Below the pieces are notes generated by a model. It saw only the letters and a program-made list of their open reading frames with translations, had not been told where the DNA came from and did no database searches. Source: Omphalotus guepiniiformis (lineage: Eukaryota > Basidiomycota > Agaricomycetes > Agaricales > Omphalotaceae). From it: a DNA stretch of 64,000 nt. The translations under genes were made by a program, and so were the position numbers. Position 1 is the stretch's first letter; each line of letters starts with the position of its first letter. This document shows, in pieces, positions 1 through 13,793 of the stretch. The stretch covers positions 992,001 to 1,056,000 of the forward strand of contig JAQOOI010000079.1 of the NCBI GenBank assembly GCA_028554645.1. Reading direction: 5' to 3'.

Positions 1-3000
1 ACGTACTATCACTGGCATGTCTTTGCGTCAACAGCATCTTGCTCCCAATGACAATCCGTTTGGCGAAGACGTCGACCCCAGTCTAGACCCCAACTCCGGC
101 AAATTTGATTACGACCGTTGGGTTCGCACTGTTCTGGCCATCCAGTCTCGTGATCCTGAGCAGCGTCCGAATCGCACTGCGGGTATCAGCTTCACCAATC
201 TGAACGTATATGGATATGGCAATGCCACGGACCACCAGAAAACTGTTGGGAATGTTCCACTCGACATACCTGGAATGATTCGTAGTGCTTTCGGAAGCAA
301 GGGTCAGCGTATTGATATTCTCAGGGACTTCGAAGGGCTAGTAAAACATGGAGAAATGCTTGTTGTTCTTGGCCCTCCCGGAAGGTACCGGTTTTTCCCC
401 TCGCTGATATTCGGACTTCCTGCTGATAATGATAATGATGATTTATAGTGGATGCACCACGCTTTTGAAGACCATTTCAGGGGAAACGCATGGCTTTTAC
501 GTAGGGCAAGAGGCCCAGATCAATTACCAAGGTTTGCAAACTGCCTTTGATGATAGTATCGTTACTTACTATTCACCAAGGTATACCATGGGACACGATG
601 CACAAAGACTTCCGTGGGGAAGTGGTGTACAACGCTGAGACTGATGTACACTTTCCCAATCTGACTGTTGGGCAGACTCTGTCATTTGCTGCTAGAGCGC
701 GTACTCCACGCACACGTCTTAACGGGGTTTCTCGAGATCAGTGGGCTGAACACTTAACGAGTGTGGTGATGGCTGTTTTCGGTCTTTCACACACCGTAAA
801 CACTAGGGTTGGTAATGACTTTGTGCGAGGAGTCAGTGGAGGAGAGAGGAAGCGAGTCAGTATAGCTGAAGCCGCTCTCAGTGGTAGTCCACTGCAGTGC
901 TGGGATAACAGTACTCGAGGTCTGGACAGTGCCACGGCGCTAGAATTTGTGAAGACGGTTGGTATATCCTCACGCTATACTGGCTCGACTGCAGTTGTGG
1001 CAATATATCAAGCATCACAAGATATTTACGATGTATGCTCATTTTCCTTTGATTCATTTCACGTCTTTCCTGACATATTGTTTTATAGCTCTTCGACAAA
1101 GTCACTGTTCTATACGAAGGTCGACAGATCTATTTCGGCCGGACTGACGCTGCTAAGAAGTTTTTCGTCGACATGGGATTCCATTGCCCGGATCGTCAGA
1201 CTACTGCTGATTTCCTTACGGTATTCATCTCCGTTTTTCTCTCCTTTTGTACGCGCTGACTGACATTCCAATTTTCTTTTTCTTCAGTCTCTCACAAATC
1301 CTCAAGAACGCCAAGTACGCCCTGGTTTCGAAAGCAAAGTTCCTCATACCCCGGATGAGTTTGCTAAGATGTGGAAGGAAAGCAACGATCGCAAGCAGCT
1401 GCTACAAGAGATCGCTGAATTTGACCGAGAATTTCCCATAAATGGTGAAGCCCTGGACAAATTCAGGCAGTCTAGGCAGACTATGCAAGCGAAGGGCATG
1501 TTAGTTGTTTCTCTTCTATTGCAGCAATCCTTTTTTCATATTCATTTGATACAGGCGGACTAAGTCTCCGTACACAATCTCGTGAGTTTGCTTCTCGTAC
1601 GACACCTCGTTCTGCTCATATCGTTTCGCCCAGGTTCCCGATGCAAGTACGGTTATGCCTGTCTCGTGGTTTTCAGCGGTTGAATGGGGATATGAGTCTC
1701 TTTTTCACTACGGTTTTCGGACAATTTATCATGGCCTTGATAGTCGCCAGCGTATTCTACAACCTCTCTAATGACACGAGTAGCTTCTACTCTCGTGGAG
1801 CCCTCCTTTTCTTTGCTATCTTGATGAACGCCTTCAGCAGCGTTCTCGAGGTATGTCCTTCTCCGTCTAGTCATTTGTGGCCTACTAACGAAGTTTTGGC
1901 TGTAGATTCTTACGCTTTATGAACAACGCCCAATCGTCGAGAAGCATTCCCGCATGGCTCTATATCACCCGGCTGCAGAGGCTGTCTCGTCCATGATTTG
2001 TGATCTCCCGTCGAAGATAATCACTTCGATCTCGTTCAATCTGGTACTCTACTTCATGACAAATTTAAAACGTACTCCCTCAGCATTCTTCATCTTTCTT
2101 CTCTTTTCCTTTGTCTGCACGCTCGTCATGTCCATGATCTTCCGCACAATTGGCGCATCATCTCGTACAATCTCACAAGCCATGGCTCCTGCCGCTCTTA
2201 TCATCCTCGCTCTTGTCATTTACACCGGTTTCACCATCCCGACACGGAATATGCATCCCTGGTTCCGGTGGATCAATTATATCGATCCCATCGGCTACGC
2301 ATTCGAAAGTTTGATGGTGAATGAATTTCACGGAAGAAACTTCCCTTGTGTGGCATTTGTCCCGAGCGGGCCAGCGTATACGAACGTCACTGGCCTCGAG
2401 CGTATCTGTACCACTACAGGTGCTGAGGCGGGGTCAAGCGTGGTTTCTGGGACTGCTTATTTGGCTACGAGCTTCCAGTATACAATAGGTCATCTTTGGA
2501 GGTGATTGAGAATCATTGTAGTCGGTGAAAGATTCGCTAACGTTTTCATGTTCAAACAGAAACCTCGGGATTTTAATTGGTTTCATCTTCTTGTTCATGG
2601 GCACATATCTCATCGCCACTGAGTATATCACAGCCGCGAAATCCAAAGGGTTAGTTCCATCAAGCTAAGAAGATGCACAAATAACTGACCTTTCTTTGGT
2701 GTATAGCGAAGTTCTTGTGTTTAGGCAGGGACACATTCCTCCACAAGCTCGGAAGCGCGAGGATGAGGAAGCCGCTCAGATTGGCGAGAAGGTTTTGGAC
2801 GATGACCTCAAGTCTGACGACGGGGCTTTGGAAGTTATTCACAAGCAAACATCGATCTTCCACTGGGAAGATGTGTGCTATGATATCAAGATTAAAGGTC
2901 AACCCAGAAGAATCCTTGATAATGTCGACGGGTGGGTAGAACCAGGAACGTTGACTGCTCTGATGGTAGGCATATCCCTTCAGTTTACTCTTATTCCTTC

Positions 3001-5019
3001 CGGCGCTCATACTGCTGCATTTAGGGCGCGTCCGGAGCAGGAAAGACGACGCTCTTGGATACTCTCGCTAGTCGCGTCACTATGGGTGTTGTTACCGGTA
3101 GCATGTTCGTCGACGGGCAACCACGCGATGATTCCTTCCAGCGAAAGACAGGTTACGTGCAACAGCAGGATCTGCATCTTCAAACGTCCACTGTCCGTGA
3201 AGCCTTGATCTTCAGTGCTCGATTGAGGCAGCCGCGTGATGTTCCGGACAAGGAGAAGGTGGCATACTGTGATGAGGTTATCCGGCTGTTGAATATGGAG
3301 AAATATGCCGATGCTGTTGTTGGTGTTCCTGGAGAAGGTACGACCAAATTCTTCGTGTTTTGTGATTTGTATTCAATGGCATGCAGGGCTCAATGTTGAA
3401 CAACGTAAGCGCTTGACGATTGGTGTGGAGCTTGCCGCCAAACCACAACTCCTCTTATTCCTTGACGAACCTACCTCCGGTCTTGACAGTCAAACTGCTT
3501 GGTCGATATGCACGCTTCTCCGTAAACTCGCCAACAACGGTCAGGCTATCCTTTGCACCATTCATCAACCTTCCGCACTCCTTTTCCAAGAATTCGACCG
3601 CTTGTTGTTCTTAGCTCGCGGTGGCCGTCCGGTATACTTTGGTGAAATTGGCGAGAACTCGAGGACTTTGATATCGTACTTTGAGCGTCAAGGAGCACAT
3701 CCTTGTCCAGCGGATGCCAACCCTGCCGAATGGATGCTTCATGTCATAGGAGCTGCTCCCGGAGCTGTCGCATCTAGGGATTACGCTGAAGCTTGGAGGG
3801 AGAGTCCAGAGTACGCTGAGGTTAAGAAAGAGCTTGCAAGGAAACGCGAAGTGCTAGGAAGCCGCCCACGTGATGATGTCGATGCTAATGGAAAGTTAAG
3901 AACCCATGGAGAGTTCGCGGCGCCTTTCTGGCAACAGTTTTTGCTTTGCCTCTACCGTGTGTATCAGCAGTACTGGCGTACACCGTCCTACATCTATTCT
4001 AAGGCAGTGCTTTGTATCTTGACGGTGAGTATCTCTATCGTGTTATCTGTGGATTTTCGAGCCTTATTTCTCCATGTCTTCAGGGTTTGTTCATTGGTTT
4101 CTCGTTCTGGAAAGCGGACAACACACTTCAAGGGTTACAAAACCAGATGTTCTCCATCTTCATGCTCCTGACAGTCTTCGGAAATCTAGTCAACCAGATC
4201 ATGCCCCATTTCGTTACCCAGCGGTCACTATATGAAGTCAGGGAGCGGCCTTCGAAGACTTATTCATGGAAAGCGTTCATGCTTGCCAACATCTTTGCCG
4301 AGATACCTTGGAATGCACTCATGGGCGTTGTGATATTCTTTTGCTGGTACTACCCTATTGGCTTGTACAGGAATGCCGAGGCCACCGATACTGTAACTCA
4401 GCGCGGCGGGTTGATGATGCTGTTATTGCTGTCATTCCTCCTCTTCACCTCTACGTTCACCCATATGATCATTGCTGCTATTGAGAGGGCAGAAACTGGA
4501 GGTAACATTGCCAACATGTTGTTTTCTTTGACCTTGATATTTTGCGGGTGAGTGATACCCGGTCTTTACAATTGATGGTCTTAATCTGACTCGCTTTGCG
4601 GTATTCTCGTTTCTCCTGACAGGCTACCAGGTTTCTGGATCTTCATGTACCGAGTGTCACCATTCTCATACCTCGTTGACGGCATGCTCTCTACCGGCTT
4701 AGCCAACGCTGTAGCTTATTGCTCAGACATTGAGGTATCTGTGTTCAACCCTCCCAGTGGACAGACATGCGGCCAGTATCTCCAAGAGTATATCGCTACT
4801 GCCGGAGGATCAATATCAAACCCGAACGCTACATCTCAGTGTCAATTCTGCACTATCACGTCGACAAATACGTTCTTGGCGAGTGTGAATTCGTCTTATG
4901 ACTTACGATGGAGGAATTTTGGAATTATGTGGGCGTTTATCGTGTTCAATGCCGTTGCGGCTCTTTTCTTGTATTGGCTCGCTCGTGTACCTAAAGGTTC
5001 AAGGGTTAAGAGCGCCTAA
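1..5019 (+). CDS. PDR/CDR-type ABC transporter (ABCG), 5' end probably outside the window
   Basis: Full-size pleiotropic-drug-resistance exporter of the plasma membrane, expected to pump lipophilic drugs or lipids using ATP. About 14 exons can be joined with GT-AG introns (for example 385-448, 532-580, 1499-1554). Order is NBD1-TMD1-NBD2-TMD2. NBD1 has the fungal Walker [13 protein letters not shown] (Cys in place of Lys, a PDR hallmark), signature [10 protein letters not shown] and degenerate Walker B ending [15 protein letters not shown]2 has canonical Walker [13 protein letters not shown], Walker [15 protein letters not shown] and a degenerate signature [15 protein letters not shown]1 includes the PDR motif YHPAAEA; the last exon holds the Cys-bearing extracellular loop and the final membrane helix, ending SRVKSA. 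The frame is open to the left edge above the Met at 17, and only ~120 residues precede Walker A, so the true start may lie upstream. Family certain; substrate unknown. Confidence 0.93.
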
Positions 5020-5967
5020 TTCATAGCACATAGACTTTCGTTCTTTTATCCTTCTTTTCAATTTGAGTAGAAGCCAAAACCAATAGATGGTATACACTGC
5101 CTAGTTAGTGATAATGGTACTATATGTTATATCTGACGATGATAATATCAATGAATTAGTATCATCTAAATCTAGACGGGTTTGGACGCCTGAGTTGCCA
5201 ACGAATAGTTGACATCGCGACTGTGCTATCCCGCAACTTGGCAAGGATTTCACACTATCACATTGGGCTTCGCTGCTTTCGGGTGGATGCGAATGCTACA
5301 ATATGACCTATGAAGTACGGAAACAAGTCAAACTTATGAATATCGGTCGAGGTATTTTGACAAGCTCATGAACGTGAACGTCGATGTCTGCGATACAGAC
5401 CTGGGACCATCGGTGGGTCGGACAGTGCCAGGGGAGATTACATAAAGGGTTACACGTTGGGGGTTACTGCATATATCAATCCAACTTACGTTCTCTCCGA
5501 TTACCGCACATATCTTCATTTCATGATTAACTTTTCTTCTTGAGCTGCTTCTAACTGCCAGTCTGATGTTAATGTATGACTCCTGAGTCGTTTTGGGCGG
5601 AAGTTTATCAGTCTCAAGTTCAGCAATCCACGACAATCGTTTACACGCATTGACATTCGACGTTTTATCCGACGAGTAAAAGGTCTGCCGGCCAACAGGG
5701 ACAATGAAACACCTCCTGGAAATATTTTTCTCAAAGGGGCTTCGTCGGCCGTGATCAGAAATTATGTATATCATTTCTGACAGACACTGATTACTCTTTG
5801 GTTACTGTACTCGAGGACCTGCTCACAGCTCAAACTCTTTCGGTCCCTCCAGCGGCCAGCAAATATCACTCGTTTGAACTACTTTCTTTCTTTCTTTTCT
5901 CTCTGCTTTCGCTGCTGCTGCTGCATTTGGACGGCCTCACCAATTTCCAACCACAAACTAACGAACT
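5020..5967. other. Intergenic region: ABC 3' flank and KRE6-like promoter
   Basis: No gene recognised. A 146-codon open frame on the minus strand (5334-5774) has no recognisable motif. Just before the KRE6-like start is a pyrimidine-rich tract (about 5880-5930, CTTTCTTT runs followed by GCT repeats), the usual look of a basidiomycete core promoter or 5' UTR. Confidence 0.5.
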
Positions 5968-8632
5968 ATGCCACCTCCTCAATCTCCTTCGACTACAAAC
6001 CTTCTATCTCCTTCAGGGTTCTCAGATGCAGGTCGACAATCGACCTCTAGCGACCAAGCTTTCATTCCTGGTGGAAGGGGCGGTCCCGGAAGCATAAGAA
6101 GTGTCGGAACTGCTAGCCAAATGGTGCGCGTTTACATTTGAGTGGAAGATCACGCTGAAGTAGTCTGGTTTCAATTCAGAGTTCACCATATGATGCCAGC
6201 TTCATTGGCCGTCGACCAGCGTCTTCTGCACCCTCAGTTTCCGACAAGGTGTGTATTCCTATGTCTAATCACGTATTTGCTTCCGACATCCATTTACAGT
6301 TCTCCCTATCTGCCGACCCTCGAGAATGGGGCTCCGATATATCGATGAATTACAAAGAACCTGACGACTATTTGCATAATCCTGACCCTCGACGGGACAT
6401 GAAGAACGATCGTGGCGGCTCATTCCTCACCACACGTGGTCTGGCTAACCTAGGCTGTCTCTTTATCCTCGCTGCAGCTCTCATTGCACTCTTGTATGTC
6501 CTTGGAAATCTTCAATCCGTTCAATTCGACTAATGATAGTGTAGCGCTGGATTTCCGATCGTGTCGCATTTCACCAAACATCAGTTATCCACCAAAGGCG
6601 GGTTCAACCTTGGAGGAACCAATGCTACTGGCCAGGAACGGTTCTCTCAGCTCAACATGTTACTTGTTTCTTACTGGAGCTGTATCTGCAGGTCCCAAGT
6701 TTAGGCGGTAACTGGGGTCTCATCGATCTAGAGACTCCTCAAGAGGCATATACCTACCAGTCCTTCACGGATGGCTCAGAATTCCAGTTGATATTCAGTG
6801 ACGAGTTTAACACCGAAGGTCGGACATTCTACCCCGGTGATGATCCTTACTGGGAAGCAGGTATGCTTTGTGTTTAGCTGTCTCGGATTGTATGCTAATA
6901 ATTTGGTATTCCCGCGGTGCAGTTGATTTACATTACTGGCAGGTCTGCATTTGGCTCTTTCGTGTCGTTTCCTACACACTCACATGCAATAGACGAACAA
7001 TCTCGAATGGTACAGTCCCGAAGCTCTTACAACTGCTAATGGGAGTCTTCAAATTACTCTTTCAAAGAAGAAGAATCACGGCTTGAACTATATGGGTGGA
7101 ATGATGACTACGTGGAACAAATTCTGCTTCACCGGAGGTCTGGTTGTTTCTTCCGTGACGCTTCCTGGCGCAAGCAACGTAGTTGGTCTTTGGCCTGCTA
7201 TATGGGCGATGGGAAATCTTGGTATGACCTTACTTAGTGGCGAAATCCGAAAACACTAACAGGGTTCGGTTGTTGTTTGTAGGTCGAGCGGGTTATGGCG
7301 CTAGCTTGGACGGAATGGTGAGAACTGGTCGCTTTTCCGTTTCAAGGTGGACTGCTCAACATAGACACCATGTAGTGGCCTTACACATATGACGCTTGCG
7401 ATGTGGGCACTGCCCCCAATCAAACACTGAACGGCTTGCCAATAGCAGCTACCGAGAACGGGGATGCATCAAACGACGGTGTCTTATCGTTTTTGCCTGG
7501 CCAACGTCTGTCAAGGTGTACCTGCCCTGGAGAGTCTCACCCAGGACCAGTTCATTCGGATGGCACTTATGTCGGCCGTTCAGCCCCTGAAATCGATATC
7601 TTTGAAGCTCAGGTGTGTTGATCTTATGCTCGTTGACAAGTTGACCGGACAACTCAGATGTGGTAGGTCTCCGATAATGTTGGCAAAGTTTCTCAGTCTG
7701 GTCAATGGGCTGTGAGTAATAATGCTAGTTTAATCATACCTCTGGGCTGATTAGGCTGTGTAGCCGTTCAATGCTCAATATGACTGGTTCAATACGACTG
7801 AGAATCTCATTATTTATCAAGACAATGTGACGCTGTTCAATACGTATACCGGCGGTGTCTATCAGCAAGCCACGTCTTCTGTCTCTATCACAGGTGAACC
7901 TTTTGGTGCACGTGTCTCGTGGAAGATGAGGTTGCTGATTTTCTTTATAGACCAGGATTGTTATCAGCTCAACACCGGATGCTTCTCGGTGTATGGATTC
8001 GAGTATAAACCTGGTAAGCCGTTGAATGCATGTTTGTTATATTTGCTCATGCATTTGTTTTTAAGGATATGATGACGCGGTCGGTCTCGATGCTATGCAT
8101 GGAATTTTCACTATTCTGACGTAGCTTGCCTTTTACAGTATATTACATGGATTAACAACGGCCGGGCAGCCTGGACGTTGAACGCTGCAGGCATGGCAGC
8201 AGACCCAAGAGTAGAAATATCAGCTCGTCCGATTCCTCAAGAACCTATGTACGCTTCTCATCACGACTACTGCTGTCACAACGGGTTCATTGATTTGTAT
8301 ATCTTTCAGTACCTCCTCGCCAACTTGGGTATCTCTGAAAATTTCGGTTGGGTCGATTTCGACCACTTGACATTCCCTGCGATCATGACCGTCGACTGGA
8401 TTCGCGTCTACCAACGAAAGGATAGTATCAACGTCGGTTGTGATCCAGAGGATTTCCCTACGTCTGCTTATATCAATGAGTAAGCTACCTGCATGTCCTG
8501 TGTGCAATTGACAATGAACTTATTCATCATAAATCTAGATATCTCGAGGCGTACCAGAACCCAAATCTGACAACCTGGATAGACGACTATGGCCAAACTA
8601 TCCCGAAGAGTAGTTTCCTTGACGGTTGCTAG
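5968..8632 (+). CDS. KRE6: KRE6/SKN1-family beta-1,6-glucan synthesis protein (GH16-like)
   Basis: Type II membrane protein of the Golgi/plasma membrane required for cell-wall beta-1,6-glucan; the luminal part has a GH16 fold. I start at the ATG at 5968 ([17 protein letters not shown]), giving a Ser/Pro/Gly-rich cytosolic tail, then one hydrophobic helix (around [18 protein letters not shown]), then the SKN1/KRE6 domain. Visible family motifs are [46 protein letters not shown] and the GH16-type acidic motif EIDIFEAQ. The C-terminal part has [15 protein letters not shown] and GCDPEDFPT. About a dozen short introns are needed; junctions at 6497-6540 and 8081-8138 restore frame cleanly. The last exon ends SSFLDGC and a TAG. 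Length and motif order look complete. KRE6 and SKN1 are paralogous in yeast, so the symbol means the family. Confidence 0.9.
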
Positions 8633-9197
8633 ATCGTCATATATATCTCAGATGTTCAGAGTCATTCTTCTTTATTCCCATCGCTGTCTCTTACATCTTT
8701 CCATTGCTATTAATCATATCTGTTTTGTTGCATTCACGGGGATTTTAGACTTTATTTGCATTCTGGATTAGATTTCCTGTCTCCTTTTTAGATTATTCAA
8801 TGCATGCGCTCTCCGCAATCTGAATCGCCCTACGCGCCCACGCGTCGCTGGCCTGATGTCTTACAATACTCGTCACAGAATTACTGAACGATCCTATGAC
8901 ATGGACATGCTGCCATCAAACCAGTGGTTGTGCGGCCAATAGAGTGCCGGAATTAAGTCGTGCTCAAGCTCAAATCTAGAGATTGTAGCTGCATATGATA
9001 AGCTTTCTCGCTGATTCACGGCATTTGAATCTTTCCGTCTCACTGAAGCGGTCATGTATATGTTCGAACTTCAACGAAGACGATGCTTCAAAAATTTCAA
9101 AAGGTGCAGACACGATTAGCCGGGCCGTTTTGCCGGCTGTGATAACGTGCGATGATACTTCCTTATTGGTTAGGCTAGTTACTCCCCCCCAACGACG
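8633..9197. other. Intergenic region between KRE6-like and UBE3D-like genes
   Basis: No gene recognised. A run of Cs (about 9184-9190) lies just upstream of the next start codon. Confidence 0.4.
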
Positions 9198-12100
9198 ATG
9201 GCAACATTAACGAGGGTGAAGAGCGGAACGACCGACGAAGTCGCACCGTCCTTAGCACTTTCTGTCCCTACACCATTCCCCATAGAGAGTCTTCATGTTG
9301 ATACTTTGGCTTTAAATGCACCCGTTGAGCAGGAAAAACAGCAACAGGACCCTCGAGCAGGACCTTCACATGTTGTAGAGCCTTCTGAATTCAATGGGCA
9401 AGAATCACTGGTGAGCGAATTCATTCTTCGATGGCTTGCTCTCTGTTCTCACGTGGACCTTCCAGCATGAGCTGATGCCCTCTATAGTTCATGTCGAACG
9501 AGCTTGCTTGATGGCTCTGAACAATCTCCTCTCTGTACCAGTCAGATGGAAGACAATTGTACCTGACCGTCGACATTCCATGCCTTCGAGTCCTCAGTCT
9601 ACGAGCGTTCCACATGCAGAGATTGAATCTTCGTCTTCCGCTCTTCAGACCCTCGTCTCGAACCTCCGTAACCGGGAAGGTGATCAGCTCATGGTCGAAG
9701 CACCTCCTGTGGAAAACGACTCTGATTTGATACACGAATTGCGTACCCGAGTCGAGGACCTATCTTCTTCACTTGATCCGTCTGATGCCCTGCTTGTTCG
9801 AACACTCATTTCTCTCCTCTCTCATTTGAACCGGCTCTCAATCATCGTAAACCCATCTCCTTCGCCTGGTCGAATGGTACATGTGCATTCGTGGAACCCC
9901 GCACAATCATCTGAATCATCTAATTTTTTCGATACCCTTACACGCCAACTGAGTGACTTCCAGATCGAGCGACTTAGTTCACAGCAAGATGTTGCATTCT
10001 TTGGGTCAACACCGGTGCTTGCGGTAGAAGCTACCCTCCTCTGGACCAGGATAGATGAGGAACTAGAAAGCGTCGTTTCCATGTGCAGAGAACGGACAGA
10101 AATGTACTTGCCGCCTCAATACGACCCTGCCGACTATGAGCTCGACACTTTACCGGCTTACGATCATGCATCTCGGCCTTCACTAGAAGATCAAAAATCG
10201 CGTTCTCATGCACCTCAATCGCCCGTGGTAGCAGGAGGCCAGCTGAGCGAGAAGATGAAGCTGGACCTAGAAGCAGTTACGATGGCAATAGACAGGTTAT
10301 ATCTCGTTGCGCCACAGTTGCACAATCAACGTGTCGAACTGAAATCGTCGAAGCTGGCACAGATGGAGAGGGCCAGGAGAGAAGGTGGTTCACAGGTTTC
10401 TTCCTCCCGGTCAACTGAGAAACGCAAAGAGGAAGAGAGAAACATTCAAGAACTGGAAAACATGTTCGACCTCATTAACAAGGCTTCTGCGCGTACGCTC
10501 AAAGACCAGTCGTTCATTTTGGTTGATGGAATGAAGTCTCGGATGGAAAAAGCTCGCTTGCGAGACATAGCCAAAGTAAGTTCACGCTACTTGTGCTTAC
10601 TCTTCTATTTTGACCTCTCTTGAAACAGAAAGAGGCGTTCGTAGAGCAACTTGCTGAACACTCCAGTGCTGGACGTCTTCACGATCAAGATGCACTCCAC
10701 CAACGACGGAAAGAAAAAGACCCTGAAGCACTACTAAGTCTTCCGGAATTTATTCGCGAAGCAGTGCCTACGGGGTCTCAGAGAACCTCTGATCCGCAAG
10801 CTCTTCTAAGTCTTCCGGAGTTTGTTAAAGAGGCGCCACCACCACATCTGATGCCGTCGACAAACAATGGTTCTAGAAACAGGCCACCGTCTCCAGCAGG
10901 CCCTTTGTCTCGCTTAAGGGCAAAGAGCAGGAGGGAGCGCAGCAATTCTGCACCCCCACTCGCATGGCTTCGAAGTTCACCTTCGAAGTCAAATCTGCGG
11001 GACTCTCAAGTCAAGACTAGCGAAACAACCCCTGGAGCGAAGCAAAGCTCCTCTAGACGTGAGTGATAAAACAACAATTATGATTTCATGACGCTGATTG
11101 TTGGCAGTATCCTTTGAGGTCAATTATGTTGCCGAGAACCACGAAAACCTGCAGCACATCCTGATATTCTTCACGGTAACAGGTGCACAGTCAGGGATAG
11201 ATCTGGAGGCAGAGGTTTTGCCGTCATTTTCCAACAGCCAGGCTGATGACGGTGATCGTCTGATTGTCAAGAGCGGGCCGAATGTTTCCCTACCTTTAAT
11301 TCTTCCTGGACGGGTATCTCCGGGAAAACAGGATATCAAAGTTCAAAGTGGACATTATGAAGTCAAATTGACAACTCTATCTACTACCGCGTCACCGTCG
11401 TTAGAACATCTTCCGTTACTCGATGCTACGCAATTGACCAGCATCAAGCCCACGAGCTTCATATGCGCCTCATGCTCGTTGCCACTTATACAGTCAATGA
11501 AAGTACATCAATATAGGGATCTTCCTTCGGAACACTGGGAAGAGTTGGTGGACGCTTGGATGTGCCATTCTGCGCAAAAGTTGAACGAGCAAGTGGCCAA
11601 ACATGGACGGGGATTTTGGCCAGAGCCTGGTCAGGCACTTGTAGGCGGAAGCTACATTCTTTTCGAAGAACAAGCTATTACGAAGGACAACCTTCATCCT
11701 CCGGAGGTGCCCAAGGTGAGTGTGTGTCTGTTTTTCCTGTTTTTCCTGGACGATAAAGAAGACCGACGTTGGCCTCACACTACCAACGGTCGTGCACTTC
11801 TGACTCGAACCGTTCCTTGGCGTTCTGGTTTGCAGCTCAGAGTTCCGACTCTATCGGTTGATACAACACGTCCTATAATGATAGTGGCTTCGGTCGCTTG
11901 GTTGCTCGTTTAAACAACTCTCGTGCTATGAGGCTCACATCTCGGGAGCTACATCTGAGACCACATCTATTTCCTTTTCTTTTCGCACTGCCTCTTGACA
12001 ATTGTCCATCTCGCTGACTTTGTGATTTCCTTGTCTGTAGGAAGGTGATGATCGACGTGTAGTTCGTTGTCTGTGCGGTGCAATCATTGGTCGCTGTCAG

Positions 12101-12774
12101 GAGCACCAATCTGGGCCTTATAATAAGGCCGCTGCATACAGGATTCTCAAATATGCCGTTCGGCCTGTCAGCCCATCAGCAGAGTGAGTGGTATTCTGCG
12201 ATCTCAACCCCTTGGATTGTGTTGCTAAAAGGGTCTTTTTCAGGCCCCAGAGAATTCCTTTGTCAGCATTTATTGTCGAGGACATGATTGAATTCGTTCA
12301 AGCGCATGCCTCGTACCGTTTCGTTGTGTCTGATGAGGAAAATGAACGGCCTCGCATCCTCGTACGTTGATGTCCCCCGCGTTTTGGGTCTTTTGTTCAT
12401 ATTTTCGTTTCAAGCTTTGGCTATTTAAGCCACACCTCCAGATCGCTTATAGCATCCCGAAACAATACGCCATCCCAAAGAGCGGCTCCATATGCGCGGC
12501 GAAGGTACTCTATAAACTGATAGGTCCTGCTGAAGGGAACGTGGAGCTGAAGAGGTTTGTTAACCCGTGCATGTCGCTGCGGAAGATTTATTGATACAAT
12601 AATTAATTTAGCATTCTGAAGAAATACCCTGGATTCCCCCAAGCGGAACATCTCCTCTATCCTATGAGTACCTGCCAAAGGCTGGCTGGGTTGCTCAAGG
12701 AAAGTAATAGAACATATCCCGAGAACCTGCGTACAATGACAGGCCTAGAAGTTGGATGGCTGCAAAGGGCATAG
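9198..12774 (+). CDS. UBE3D-like (HECT_2) E2-binding ubiquitin ligase with long N-terminal extension
   Basis: The C-terminal half carries the UBE3D/HECT_2 signature: a Cys pair CASCSLPLI, then YRDLPSEHWEELVDAWMCH, then RCLCGAIIGRC, and a terminal GLEVGWLQR typical of this family of E2-binding E3 ligases. About 600 N-terminal residues precede it, mostly Ser/Pro/Glu-rich with charged probable coiled-coil segments (KRKEEERNIQELENMF). The segment contains two near-identical motifs, ALLSLPEFIREA and ALLSLPEFVKEA. Joins are 9411 to ~9468, ~10576 to ~10628, 11060 to ~11107, and a long 325-nt intron 11716-12040 that joins PPEVPK to EGDDRRVVRCLC in phase. The last exon ends at TAG 12772-12774. The chain rests on splice joins that keep frame throughout; two adjacent genes read as one is the main alternative. 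Confidence 0.78.
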
Positions 12775-13793
12775 AGTACTCATCTCACGGCTACCTCACC
12801 CCTCGTTTAGTGTGAACTTTACTAATATCTTACAGAAACTCGCGATGACATTTTATAATATCGCATTCGCTCGCTTCAATCTTACTGACATCAGTTACTA
12901 TGGAGAGGTTCTGGTTTTTCACTTACTTATTTAGCATTAGAACAAGGTATTATCTTTTTTCCCAGAAAGATGGTAGCGGAGTGCCAGTTAGTGAATGGAA
13001 TCCATGTCGGGGTTTTCGTAGACCTTTTGAGCATACATATCTCCATATTCTATGGTAAGGTCAATGTGGTTTCAACTGCCGGGTTAATCCTTCATATTAC
13101 GTTGCTTCCATCTGTGGGTGGAAAACGACTTGTTTGAAATGATACTCATGACAGACATCGCCTTTCGGTGGTCTAGCATTTCCTACTGACACTACTGTAA
13201 CATTTCAGGCCTTAATAGGTGTATGCGAAGACTCAGGAAGTTAAGGGTCTGATAGTACATCTACTCCGTTTCTAGCTTTTAGTGACTTGCCGCCGGTTGC
13301 TACTGACACGACGCTCATCCAGCTCACACCCGGCAGTTGGTATGAAACAAGTAGAGCTGATTGCTATGTGCCGTGGGCTTGTTCTGTGCTTTGTGAGTTC
13401 TTTGGTTTCCCTATCAATCGGAAGTTTGATGCAAACTAATGCCTACTATAGAGTAGATCGAAGAGATCTACACTGCCAATTGTTCACTGCCCTCGTCATT
13501 CAATTCATGATCCAGCAGGTCCGCCGAATTCTGGCAAGGCTTGCCGCCCAAAGCACTTTACCTATCGATGTTACAACGCGCTCAGGCACCAGTTATTTGT
13601 TTTACCGAGTGCAACAACATCAATGTAAACTTAGTGGAATAGCAAGTACACCAACATTTTGGTGTGGCTTTGACTGCTTTCCTGTTCAGTTCCGTCCTAA
13701 ATCTAGACGCCCGGTCGATTATATGAAGGTATTGTCCAACAGCTTGACGTCGCCTGCCGTCTTCTCACCAGCAACTACTCCTACTTCTCTCGG
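12775..13793. other. Intergenic region upstream of the Zn2Cys6 factor
   Basis: About 1 kb without a recognised gene. A 173-codon frame (13282-13803) overlaps the next gene's start and has no family motif. A short inverted repeat, GTAGATC(GAA)GAGATCTAC, lies near 13452-13470. Confidence 0.4.

Noticed and set aside
1490..1565. Apparent frameshift in the ABC transporter after MQAKG
   Set aside because: A normal donor GTTAGT at 1499 and acceptor ACAG at 1554 join KGM to RTKSPYTIS in frame; no lesion is needed.
5334..5774. 146-codon frame on the minus strand upstream of the KRE6-like gene
   Set aside because: No recognisable domain, lies in a promoter-like interval; treated as chance.
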